Assembly: GCF_003664035.1 (NCBI RefSeq)
Contig: NZ_RCCK01000010.1
Location: 868,001-932,000 of the forward strand
Source: Pedobacter alluvionis
GTDB lineage: Bacteria; Bacteroidota; Bacteroidia; Sphingobacteriales; Sphingobacteriaceae
Length of the DNA: 64,000 nt
Direction of reading: 5' to 3'
Under the pieces are notes generated by a model. It made no database searches. It was not told where the DNA came from and saw only the letters and a list, made by a program, of their open reading frames with translations. Of this stretch, positions 9,432-16,589 are shown one piece after another (position 1 is the first letter of the stretch; every line of letters begins with the position of its first letter). Position numbers and translations under genes: made by a program.

Positions 9432-10061
9432 GTGCGAAGAGCTAAATTTACATTTGCGAGGTTAAAATATAATTCGGGCGATTGGGATACCGATCAGCGC
9501 ATGCCATCTAATCTGTTAAATTCTCTGCTGGAGTATACCACCATTCCTTTAGACGAAGAAGAGAAAATTGTAGAATTGAGCAGTCGGGATTTATTTAAAT
9601 ATCCCTTTTGTTATTTAAGCGGGCATAAACTGGTTCAATTTAGCCAGCAGGAAGCTGTAAATTTTAAAACTTATGTGCATAACGGAGGCTTCGTTTTTGT
9701 GGATGATTGCAACCATGATATTGATGGTTTATTTGCCCGCTCGTTTGAAACACAGATGGGTAACCTTTTTGGCCCTAAGGCTTTAAAGAAAATCCCAAAC
9801 AACCACGGTATTTACAACGCTTTCTTCAAGTTTGACAAAGGCCCGCCAACTACTTCTTTTGAACTAAACGGCTGGGGCGATGATCTGGTGCACGATTACC
9901 TGAAAGCAATTACAATTAATAATAGGATAGGGGTGCTCTACAGCAATAAAGATTATGGCTGCGAGTGGGATTACGATTTCAGGAACAAACGTTTTTTGGC
10001 CGAGGATAATACCAAGTTTGGGGTAAATATTATTTTGTATGCTATGGGTATAAACAGTTAA
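9432..10061 (+). CDS. DUF4159 domain protein
   Basis: 209 residues. KFTFARLKYNSGDWDTDQ at the N-terminus and FVFVDDCNHDIDG and MGNLFG further on are typical of DUF4159, which often lies next to MoxR/DUF58/Bat genes in Bacteroidota. Only a GTG start fits: a TAG lies in frame 6 bp upstream, and an ATG at 9413 opens another frame that ends after 10 codons. Many DUF4159 proteins carry a signal peptide; this one does not, so either it is cytoplasmic or an upstream frame has been lost. It is divergent from the MoxR operon, with 101 bp between them. Confidence 0.82.
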   Translation: MRRAKFTFARLKYNSGDWDTDQRMPSNLLNSLLEYTTIPLDEEEKIVELSSRDLFKYPFCYLSGHKLVQFSQQEAVNFKTYVHNGGFVFVDDCNHDIDGLFARSFETQMGNLFGPKALKKIPNNHGIYNAFFKFDKGPPTTSFELNGWGDDLVHDYLKAITINNRIGVLYSNKDYGCEWDYDFRNKRFLAEDNTKFGVNIILYAMGINS

Positions 10062-10112
10062 TCCAAATCTATTTCGTGCTGTCAGATGTTATAATCTGAT
10101 AGGTTTAGAACA

Positions 10113-10358
10113 CTACATCAGGTGATAATGATCATCAAAAACCTCCATCACCGATGCTTTTATACCAAAGAATGCCAGTTTTTTACAAAACTCATTGCTG
10201 ATATCTTTCGCAGAAACAATGCGGATTACTTTGTCGCAATCTTCCAGATCGATAGACCATTCTGAAATATTCTGCAACCCTGCAACGGCCAAAGCAATTA
10301 AACTGCTATCGCTGCCCGATTCTATAGTGGTAGAAATGATGGTAATGTATCTGGACAT
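10113..10358 (-). CDS. Small hypothetical protein (81 aa)
   Basis: 81 residues with an alternating pattern of strands and helices: MSRYITIISTTIESGSD, ALAVAGLQNISEWSIDLED, CDKVIRIVSAK, FCKKLAFFGIKASVMEVFDD. This resembles the ferredoxin-like fold of heavy-metal-associated domains, but the CxxC metal motif is missing. It ends HYHLM. No coding gene lies opposite it, the codon use is like that of its neighbours, and it sits between two plus-strand genes. The function is unknown. Confidence 0.6.
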   Translation of the reverse strand: MSRYITIISTTIESGSDSSLIALAVAGLQNISEWSIDLEDCDKVIRIVSAKDISNEFCKKLAFFGIKASVMEVFDDHYHLM

Positions 10359-10436
10359 ATTTTAGGAATAATAAAGGATTTCAAGATCAATTCATAGCTG
10401 CAACTGATCTTTTGTAAATGCAAACGTAGGAATAAT

Positions 10437-10467
10437 TTGTAAACAAACCAAACGTTCGGTATCTTTG
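10437..10467 (+). promoter_or_regulatory. Bacteroidota-type promoter of the TetR gene
   Basis: A TTG at 10437-10439 and a TATCTTTG box (TAnnTTTG) at 10460-10467 are 20 bp apart, matching the known -33/-7 layout of the Bacteroidota primary sigma factor. The G of the -7 box lies 5 bp before the ATG, so transcription should begin at or next to the start codon, giving a leaderless mRNA. Confidence 0.75.
10447..10460. promoter_or_regulatory. Operator palindrome overlapping the tetR-type promoter
   Basis: ACCAAACGTTCGGT is a 14-bp palindrome with one mismatched pair. It lies between the -33 and -7 elements and ends on the first base of the -7 box. The ideal place for autorepression by the TetR protein encoded directly downstream. 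Confidence 0.7.
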
Positions 10468-10471
10468 TGAA

Positions 10472-11017
10472 ATGGAAAATCCCTATAAAAGAAAAAAAGA
10501 GCCTGAGGTAAGTAAACAGCTTATTTTAGAAGCAGCTGCAGAAATCGGCGCGTCAGATTGGCATCGCGTTACTTTTCAGGCCATTGCCGATAAAACGGGT
10601 TTGAGCAAGGGGGGCATTATCCATCATTTCCGAAACAAAGAAGATCTGCTAAAAGAATTGATGAACCAAAGTTTGGCAGAGCTTACCGAGTGGATTATAG
10701 AAGAAAAAAAGTCATCGGGCAATGAGGAAGGGAGTTTGGCTTACCTACGCTTTATTATTGGTAAAAGTAACGATTTACATTATCGGAGAACCATGAAAAT
10801 TGTGATGCAGGTTGTACTCATTAACGAGGAGTATCGCAAAACATGGGATGAATGGTCTAATCTGTATATTGGAAATGGCGACGATACCAGACAGGGCATA
10901 AAACACCTGATTATGATGCTTGTAGCTGATGGGTTGTGGTATTCGGATAATCTTGGTATTTATAACATCAGCGATAAAAAGAAGCAACAAGTACTGGAAA
11001 CCCTCATTAATCTTTAA
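10472..11017 (+). CDS. TetR family transcriptional regulator
   Basis: 181 residues. The N-terminal TetR helix-turn-helix is clear: KQLILEAAAEIGASDWHRVTFQAIADKTGLSKGGIIHHFRNKEDLLKEL (about residues 16-64). The C-terminal ligand-binding part resembles TetR_C with MIMMLVADGLWYSDNLGIY, as in regulators of the YvdT/BetI type. The gene sits on a leaderless-looking promoter with a palindromic operator, so it is probably autoregulated. The pentapeptide-repeat gene starts 43 bp downstream in the same direction and is a likely target or operon partner. Confidence 0.9.
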   Translation: MENPYKRKKEPEVSKQLILEAAAEIGASDWHRVTFQAIADKTGLSKGGIIHHFRNKEDLLKELMNQSLAELTEWIIEEKKSSGNEEGSLAYLRFIIGKSNDLHYRRTMKIVMQVVLINEEYRKTWDEWSNLYIGNGDDTRQGIKHLIMMLVADGLWYSDNLGIYNISDKKKQQVLETLINL

Positions 11018-11060
11018 ACTGAAATATCTTTTGCTCCCCCAGTTATCAAACTATAATTTT

Positions 11061-11648
11061 ATGGAAGAACCCATCGAAACTACCGTTCACCAAAATAAAA
11101 CTTTTACCGATATCAATTATGCTGGTAAACAGCTGCTAAAGCGAGAATTTATTAAATGTGAATTTATAAGATGCGATTTTTCTAAAAGTGATCTGAGCCA
11201 TAACGACTTTGTGGATTGTGAATTTAGCCATTGTGATTTCTCTCTCACTCAGGTAAAAGGCACAGGTTTTAGTAATATTACCTTCAAAGACTGTAAGATA
11301 TTGGGTATTGATTTTTCTACCTGCAATAAATTTATGTTCTCTTTTTCTTTTAGTGGTTGTATTTTAGATTATTCTGTTTTTTATGGTGCCAAGCTCTGGA
11401 AAACAAATTTTATTAACTGCTCACTAAAGGAAGTAGATTTCGAATCAGCCGATTTAACTTCAGCTGTTTTTAATAACTGCGACCTTACCGCAACATCTTT
11501 TAACCGGACAATTCTGGAGAAAACTGATTTCCGCACGGCAAGTAATTTTTCTTTCGACCCTGCGCTGAACAAAATGAAAAAAGCCAGATTTTTGTCTGCT
11601 AACCTTTCTGGTTTATTGGATCACTTCAAACTGGATATTGAAGATTAG
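11061..11648 (+). CDS. Pentapeptide repeat protein (Qnr-like family)
   Basis: 195 residues from the ATG at 11061; an upstream in-frame extension would run into the TetR gene and is rejected. The protein is a pentapeptide-repeat array with the five-residue period A/C-D/N-L/F-x-x visible as REFIKCEFIRCDFSKSDLSH, CEFSHCDFS, TGFSNITFKDCKI, TNFINCSLKEVDFESADLTS and FNNCDLTATSF. It is about as long as Qnr/McbG proteins (around 187-220), which mimic DNA and protect gyrase. Whether it protects gyrase here is not known. It lies 43 bp after a TetR gene and may be induced by the ligand that regulator senses. Confidence 0.88.
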   Translation: MEEPIETTVHQNKTFTDINYAGKQLLKREFIKCEFIRCDFSKSDLSHNDFVDCEFSHCDFSLTQVKGTGFSNITFKDCKILGIDFSTCNKFMFSFSFSGCILDYSVFYGAKLWKTNFINCSLKEVDFESADLTSAVFNNCDLTATSFNRTILEKTDFRTASNFSFDPALNKMKKARFLSANLSGLLDHFKLDIED

Positions 11649-11692
11649 TCCGCTAATTTTGAATTGATTAACCAATTTCAATAATTTACCGG

Positions 11693-11884
11693 TTAACCAA
11701 GCTCCAACGCATAAGCTGTTTCGGCCTTTGATTGATTCAGGACCAAAAAGCTCTGGATATTTACTACATAAGCCAGTGCTCCTACATTGTCTCTGAGGAA
11801 ATTGTTATAAGAAATCATATCGGGCATGGCGCCGAGCAGGATTATATGCATTGGCTGTAAAGCTGTTATATTGATTTTAACCAT
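11693..11884 (-). CDS. Possible small protein (63 aa), uncertain
   Basis: An ORF from the ATG at 11884 (MVKINITALQPMHIILLGAM) to a stop at 11693. It lies in an otherwise empty region and is not the shadow of another gene. Its composition (no Ser/Arg excess, mixed hydrophobic and polar residues, NNFLRDNVGALAYVVNIQSF) is protein-like. I recognise no family, and there is no visible ribosome-binding site or -7 box. It could also be a chance ORF. Confidence 0.35.
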   Translation of the reverse strand: MVKINITALQPMHIILLGAMPDMISYNNFLRDNVGALAYVVNIQSFLVLNQSKAETAYALELG

Positions 11885-11995
11885 GGCGGTATTTCTTTGT
11901 TCTGGTTAATCAATTTACCTGTATGTAGAGTAAGTTTTATCTTTAATGATGTCTTTGTTGGTTGATTATAACAATTTCATTATCGTTAAATTTCA

Positions 11996-12003
11996 TACTT
12001 TTG
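11996..12003 (+). promoter_or_regulatory. Candidate -7 promoter element
   Basis: TACTTTTG matches TAnnTTTG, 24 bp before the ATG at 12028. No TTG is seen 19-21 bp upstream, so this is a moderate match. Confidence 0.45.
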
Positions 12004-12027
12004 GGTTATTAACCAATTACACCCGAT

Positions 12028-12825
12028 ATGTTTATGAAATTGCTTTTTAAAGCTTGCACACTTTCTGTTTTAATCTGTTCATCTATTCTGGCAAGTGCAC
12101 AAACTGTTACTTTAGATTATTTTTTTAATAGTGAAACCCGAAAAAATAAAGCGGGAGAGGTAGAGCGTTTTCATTACCTGTGGAATGAGCAGGCAATGAG
12201 TGGTTTTTCCATTTTTGGTAATGTATTTAAAAAAGAAGGATTTAAATTGGATTCGCTTGAAACAGCACCAACAATAGCTAATTTAAAAGGAAGTGATGTT
12301 TACTTAATTGTAGATCCCGATCGTCCGAAAGAAAATCCTAAACCGAATTACATAGAAGCTGACCACATTGCTGCAATTTCTGCCTGGGTAAAGCAGGGTG
12401 GGGCACTGGTAATGTTTGCTAACGATAGTGCAAACGTAGAGTTACCACACTTTAATAAATTGGCTAATGTATTCGGCATGCACTTTACCAACGAAATGCA
12501 AAATCATGTAATTGATGATGCACATTTTGAAGATGGCGGCATCGTGATCAAAAATAATCCGGTGTTTAAAACGGCAAAAAAAATATTCATGAAAGATGTA
12601 TGCTCAATCGACACCAAAAACGGGGCAAAACCGGTTTTGAAAAATGCGGCTGGTGCAACGGTTATTGCCACTACCAGATTTGGTAAAGGAAATGTAATTG
12701 CCATTGCTGATCCATGGCTGTACGATGAATATGTTAATGGCCGTTTACCAAAAGAAATGGGCTTCGAAAACGATAAAGCTGCCTACGATCTGGTGGTTTG
12801 GTTAAAAAGCCTCGTTAAAAAATAA
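12028..12825 (+). CDS. Secreted DUF4350/amidotransferase-like protein
   Basis: 265 residues with a clear signal peptide (MFMKLLFKACTLSVLICSSILASAQ, cut after about residue 25). The mature part shows a Rossmann-type amidotransferase-like fold: SDVYLIVDPD, ISAWVKQGGALVMFAND and GNVIAIADPWLYDEYVNGR. Related domains are annotated DUF4350 or IFT52-like and occur fused or adjacent to rhamnogalacturonyl hydrolases, but no carbohydrate gene is next door here. No catalytic Cys or His triad is obvious. It lies convergent with the DUF1543 gene, only 4 bp from its stop. Confidence 0.75.
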   Translation: MFMKLLFKACTLSVLICSSILASAQTVTLDYFFNSETRKNKAGEVERFHYLWNEQAMSGFSIFGNVFKKEGFKLDSLETAPTIANLKGSDVYLIVDPDRPKENPKPNYIEADHIAAISAWVKQGGALVMFANDSANVELPHFNKLANVFGMHFTNEMQNHVIDDAHFEDGGIVIKNNPVFKTAKKIFMKDVCSIDTKNGAKPVLKNAAGATVIATTRFGKGNVIAIADPWLYDEYVNGRLPKEMGFENDKAAYDLVVWLKSLVKK

Positions 12826-12829
12826 TTGC

Positions 12830-13390
12830 TTAAAGTTTATCCAGTTTAAAATAGCCTAAATGAATCTCATCTTCTGGTAATCCTGAAGATGATTTTATTT
12901 CGATGTGGTATTTCTGTTTGGCCTCTTCACTTAAAATATCCTCAATTTTATAAATATCATCTACATCGATTCCATATTTTTCGTCGATGTGCGAATTGGC
13001 TCCTTCGATTGAATTGGTTTTAAAAAACACCGTTTTTTTGGCATCCTGAATGGCTTTAGCCCTTTCATCATGCACTGATAATACAATATGGTGCTGTTCG
13101 TATAATTTGTTTGATAAATAGCCCCCCAGGTTGATAAAGAACAATTTATGTAGCGATGGCGACGTATGCTCATCCCTTAATTTAATGCTGATCCCGTAAT
13201 CATCAACTTTGGTTACTTCCCGCCATCCATCAATATGCAGGCTTGTACCTGTTCCTGGCCAAAATGCTTTAATTTCGGGCACAAGATCTTTTAGTGAATG
13301 GGCGATGCCGAAGAAATAATCGTGCTGCTCTACGTTTCTTTTGGGCGCTTTCGATCCCAGTAAAATCATATATAGTTTTAAATCGTTCAT
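12830..13390 (-). CDS. DUF1543 domain protein
   Basis: 186 residues. The opening (LYMILLGSKAPKRNVEQHDYFFGIAHSLKDLVPEIKAFWPG) is a recognisable DUF1543 signature, and a second similar stretch (FFINLGGYLSNKLYEQHHIVLSVHDERAKAIQDAKK) suggests an internal duplication with the GG..x(n)..EQHH pattern. The function is unknown. It is convergent with the upstream gene at 12028-12825 and shows no signal peptide or membrane segment. Confidence 0.85.
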   Translation of the reverse strand: MNDLKLYMILLGSKAPKRNVEQHDYFFGIAHSLKDLVPEIKAFWPGTGTSLHIDGWREVTKVDDYGISIKLRDEHTSPSLHKLFFINLGGYLSNKLYEQHHIVLSVHDERAKAIQDAKKTVFFKTNSIEGANSHIDEKYGIDVDDIYKIEDILSEEAKQKYHIEIKSSSGLPEDEIHLGYFKLDKL

Positions 13391-13849
13391 AAGTTTAATT
13401 GTTCACTGGTACATTAGCTCGATTAGTCATTCATTTAACACTGGTTGATTGACTCCAAACTCCTAATTCACTCACCTTTTAACAGCATTAATCAAAATAG
13501 GTTCTTAGAATTTTGTGATTTCCTTTATTTTTTCACCACCGAGAACACAAAGAAAGGCACAGAGGGCTAAGGGTTGAGGGCGAACTCCAATAGAATGGTC
13601 GTCATCTCGACTGTAGCGCAGCGAAATGGAGAGATCTATCTAGACAGATTTCTCGACTGCGCTGCACTCCGCTCGAAATGACGGTAACCCGAGGGGATTT
13701 ACGAGGAGAAAATAAATTACTCCTCAGGATGACAACCGAGAAAGAGTATTCCTCGTTTCGTGCCTCCACGGCAATCAATTCCATCATTCCTCTTACATTT
13801 TCCATCGATTTAAAACAATTTCCTTTTTTTAGGATTGTATAAATTATAA
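13391..13849. other. Intergenic region dominated by repeats
   Basis: 459 bp. A fragment of the CACCGAGAACACAAAG family lies at about 13528-13560, and a full copy of the GTCATCTCGAC hairpin repeat at 13601-13682. The remaining sequence up to the ATG at 13850 is AT-rich with no clear -7 box. A plus-frame ORF over the repeat is an artefact of that repeat. Confidence 0.6.
13601..13682. repeat. Intergenic hairpin repeat, GTCATCTCGAC family
   Basis: An inverted repeat: GTCATCTCGACTGTAGCGCA and CGAAATGGAGAGATCTATCT on one side are answered by AGATTTCTCGACTGCGCTGC and ACTCCGCTCGAAATGAC. Full copies also lie at 26679-26763 and 46851-46957, and half copies at 30064-30100 and 41317-41349. This repeat type is frequent in Pedobacter-like genomes; no function is known. 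Confidence 0.85.
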
Positions 13850-15553
13850 ATGGATACGAAAACAGCAAAAAAGAAAATTGCCATCATTGGTGGCGGCCCG
13901 AGTGGTCTGTTCATGTATAAAAGATTAATTGAATCTAAAGCTCCCAACTTCGAAATAGAGATATTCGAACGTAAAGATTATTTAGGAGCGGGTATGCCCT
14001 ATAGTGCTGAAGGAGCAAATGTAGAACACATTACTAACGTGTCTGACAATGAAATTCCAGTCATATATAACTCAATTGAAGAGTGGGTGAAAATTGCACC
14101 GAAAGAAATTTTAGAAAAATTTGATATTAATGCGGATAAATTTAACGAGTATAAGGTATTGCCCAGATTGTTTTTTGGTGAATATCTTTCCGCTCAGTTT
14201 AAATTATTAAAAGAAGTTGCAGAAAATAACGGGATTAAAACCAATGTGCATTTAAATTGTATTGTGGAAGATATTATTGATTTACCTGGAGATAATCAGG
14301 TAGCGGTAAGTGTTAAAGGACGTGATCAAGCTCATTTCGACCAGGTAATCATCTGTACCGGTCATAATTGGCCAAAAAAATACGAAGGTAAAATTCCTCA
14401 TTATTTCGATTCACCATATCCGCCCAAAAAAATTGCTTTAGAACTGAACCACACCGTTGGCATTATGGGCTCTTCGTTAACTGCCATTGATGCCTTAAGA
14501 ACCCTGGCGCGACAAAATGGAAATTTTTCCGATAATGAAGATGGTACCTATTCGTACCACCTAAAGAATAAAGGTTTTAAAATCGTGATGCACTCCAGGA
14601 GCGGGCTATTACCAGCGATCAGGTTTCACCTGGAAGACTCGCATTTAGGGAAGGACGAAACGCTAAGTAAAACTGAAATCCAAAAAAGTATCAAGGTAAA
14701 TGGGGGCTTTTTGCCTTTGGATTTTGTATTTGAGAAAAATTTTAAAGAGATGTTCATTGAAAAAGATCCTGTTTTTTATGAAAAGATCAAAGACATGAAT
14801 CTTGAGCAGTTCGTAAGTGCGATGATGGACTACCGCGAAAAAATGGAACCATTTGATCTCTTCAAAAAGGAATATGAAGAAGCAGAAAAATCGATTGAGA
14901 AGAGAAAATCGATCTATTGGAAAGAGGCACTTGCCATTTTAAGTTTTGCGATGAACTACCCGGCAAAATACCTTTCAGCAGAGGATATGGAACGCTTGCA
15001 AAAAGTGTTAATGCCACTTATATCCATTGTAATTGCATTTGTACCCCAAAGTTCGTGCAGGGAACTATTGGCCCTACATGATGCTGGTGTATTAAATATT
15101 GTAGCTGTTGGCGATGATGCAGAAGTAAAACCCTTAAAAACCGGGGGTGCAGATTACCATTACAAAGTAGATGATAAAAAGGTTACTGTCCATTTCGATA
15201 CCTTTATTGATTGTATTGGTCAACCGCATCTTTCTTTTGATGATTTTCCTTTTAAAAGTTTAATTAAAAATGGGACCATAAGTCCGGCAAGATTAAAATT
15301 CCAGTCGGCTGCTATTGGAAAGGAAGAAATGAAACATAATGATTTCGTGACCAAAAAAGGCGATAATTACCTTTTAACTGTTCCAGGTATCACCATCAAC
15401 GATTATTTTCAGGTGGTAGATGAGGCTGGGCAGGCGAATAAAAGAATCTATATCATGGCCGTTCCATACATTGGTGGTTATAATCCCGATTATTCCGGAA
15501 TCGATTTCTCTGAAGCAGCATCTGGAGCAGTGCTGGATCGTATTTTGAGCTAA
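13850..15553 (+). CDS. FAD/NAD(P)-binding oxidoreductase (NAD_binding_9 type)
   Basis: 567 residues. The N-terminal dinucleotide motif IAIIGGGPSGLFMYKRL (about 9-25) and the acidic strand FEIEIFERKDYLGAGMPYS are typical of the FAD-NAD(P)-binding family with the NAD_binding_9 domain. A second Rossmann element appears as VGIMGSSLTAIDALRTL. The C-terminal end (IYIMAVPYIGGYNPDYSGIDFSEAASG) closes the FAD site. Family members act on unknown substrates, and no partner gene is adjacent. It is convergent with an M23 peptidase gene, with a shared terminator between them. Confidence 0.88.
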   Translation: MDTKTAKKKIAIIGGGPSGLFMYKRLIESKAPNFEIEIFERKDYLGAGMPYSAEGANVEHITNVSDNEIPVIYNSIEEWVKIAPKEILEKFDINADKFNEYKVLPRLFFGEYLSAQFKLLKEVAENNGIKTNVHLNCIVEDIIDLPGDNQVAVSVKGRDQAHFDQVIICTGHNWPKKYEGKIPHYFDSPYPPKKIALELNHTVGIMGSSLTAIDALRTLARQNGNFSDNEDGTYSYHLKNKGFKIVMHSRSGLLPAIRFHLEDSHLGKDETLSKTEIQKSIKVNGGFLPLDFVFEKNFKEMFIEKDPVFYEKIKDMNLEQFVSAMMDYREKMEPFDLFKKEYEEAEKSIEKRKSIYWKEALAILSFAMNYPAKYLSAEDMERLQKVLMPLISIVIAFVPQSSCRELLALHDAGVLNIVAVGDDAEVKPLKTGGADYHYKVDDKKVTVHFDTFIDCIGQPHLSFDDFPFKSLIKNGTISPARLKFQSAAIGKEEMKHNDFVTKKGDNYLLTVPGITINDYFQVVDEAGQANKRIYIMAVPYIGGYNPDYSGIDFSEAASGAVLDRILS

Positions 15554-15580
15554 AAACTTTTATTATTTTTTGGTTAAATA

Positions 15581-15610
15581 TAGATAGTGTCTAATTTTAG
15601 ACACTATCTA
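15581..15610. terminator. Bidirectional terminator palindrome
   Basis: A perfect 30-bp palindrome with 14-bp arms (TAGATAGTGTCTAA and its complement) around a TT centre. It lies between two convergent genes that stop at 15553 and 15659. T-rich tracts flank it on both sides, so it can serve both transcripts. Confidence 0.8.
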
Positions 15611-15658
15611 TACAATTTTCTCAATACATTCCGGAAAGGTCCTGTTTTTAATTTACAG

Positions 15659-16285
15659 CTATTTGATGTGTTCTTTTATAAATGCCTGAGGATTATAAAA
15701 CCTTTCGTTAAGTTGTTTATTATTAAATGTTAACCAGCTTGCACAACCATAATCATCAAATTTTTTCCTGATTTCTAAATGGAGATGGTGATAATCGCCT
15801 CCGTACTTTTTACTTTCCTGCGGTGTAAATAACCTGGCCAGTTTAGTGTTTTGATCAACATTTTGTCCGTTGCTAACATAAACCTCTTTAAGGTGTTTGT
15901 AGGAGGTAAACATCGTGTGGCCATTAGGGAGTTTATGCTTAACGACCACAGTACGTTGATTTTCGCCTAAATGTACAGAGCAAACTATTCCGTTCGCCAT
16001 AGCGTAAACATTAACTAGTTTCGCTTTCGGCTGGGCAGGATTAATATCAATAGCGGTGTGGATATGGCCTTTAACATAACTATCCCGATGATCGCCAAAA
16101 ATGCTGATGATTTTAATGTTATTTGCTTTTTTTCTGTTAGCCACATCAAAGGGTAGAAACCATTGATCTGCTGTTTTAGCCGGAGCAGTATCGGTATAAT
16201 AAGGTTTCCAGCGATCCCGATCTTTTTCAATGGTCGGTGTTTCGAATAATAGTGTCGATAAAAAGATAAATAATAATGTTTTCAT
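15659..16285 (-). CDS. M23 family metallopeptidase (LytM-like), secreted
   Basis: 208 residues with a short signal peptide (MKTLLFIFLSTLLFETPT). The zinc motifs of the LytM/M23 family are both present: HxxxD in KGHIHTAIDINP (about residues 73-84) and HxH in YHHLHLEIRKKF. The fold core AMANGIVCSVHLGENQRTVVV and GHTMFTSYKHLKEVYV also fits. M23 enzymes hydrolyse peptidoglycan cross-links, though the usual Gly-rich G(x)HxG opening is here GDHRDSYVKGHIH, so a divergent member. It is a single-gene unit; the -7 candidate TATCTTGC upstream has one mismatch to TAnnTTTG. Confidence 0.85.
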   Translation of the reverse strand: MKTLLFIFLSTLLFETPTIEKDRDRWKPYYTDTAPAKTADQWFLPFDVANRKKANNIKIISIFGDHRDSYVKGHIHTAIDINPAQPKAKLVNVYAMANGIVCSVHLGENQRTVVVKHKLPNGHTMFTSYKHLKEVYVSNGQNVDQNTKLARLFTPQESKKYGGDYHHLHLEIRKKFDDYGCASWLTFNNKQLNERFYNPQAFIKEHIK

Positions 16286-16589
16286 ACCAGGGAGTAATTT
16301 AATGGCAAGATAATGATTTTATTAATATAAACTATTTTTATAGTTTAAAAAAATAGGGTCGTCATTGCGAGGAGGAACGACGAAGCAATCTTAATGCTCA
16401 CGATAGTAGCGATAGTTGTAAGATTGCTTCGTCGGCTGAAAAAGCCTTCTCGCAATGACGAACTTTTTTCGTGGTGGCAGATGTATTCGTGATGGCAGAT
16501 GTTACCATCTGCCACGGAGAAAAATTTATTTGATTTTTATAAAATCGTCTGGATTTACTCAAAGTCAGATCGTAACAGATGACTTCACA
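16286..16589. other. Intergenic region with two hairpin repeats
   Basis: 304 bp without a gene. It carries a large hairpin repeat at 16358-16462 and a second, smaller one with GGCAGATG-ttac-CATCTGCC at about 16494-16513. Both lie downstream of the siderophore operon end (16590) and may contribute to its 3' end. Confidence 0.6.
16358..16462. repeat. Hairpin repeat, CGTCATTGCGAGGAGGAACGA family
   Basis: The left arm GTCATTGCGAGGAGGAACGA plus CGAAGCAATCTTA is mirrored by TAAGATTGCTTCGTCG and TTCTCGCAATGACGA. The 40-base loop carries CGATAGTAGCGATAG. Only one copy is in this window; similar elements are known to be dispersed in bacterial genomes, and its role is not established. Confidence 0.8.

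Larger units (their letters stand above)
11649..12027. other. Intergenic region with a possible small gene and promoter
   Basis: 379 bp. A 63-residue minus-strand ORF (11693-11884) is listed separately. The remaining part holds the promoter of the DUF4350-type gene, with a TACTTTTG -7 box at 11996-12003. A TTG at the expected -33 distance is not seen. Confidence 0.5.

Noticed and set aside
10929-11060. An upstream extension of the pentapeptide gene
   Set aside because: The first 44 codons lie in another frame over the TetR gene and show no pentapeptide pattern; the ATG at 11061 is the natural start.
13602-13868. A minus-strand ORF of 88 codons before the FAD protein gene
   Set aside because: It is made of the GTCATCTCGAC repeat and overlaps the start of the real gene.
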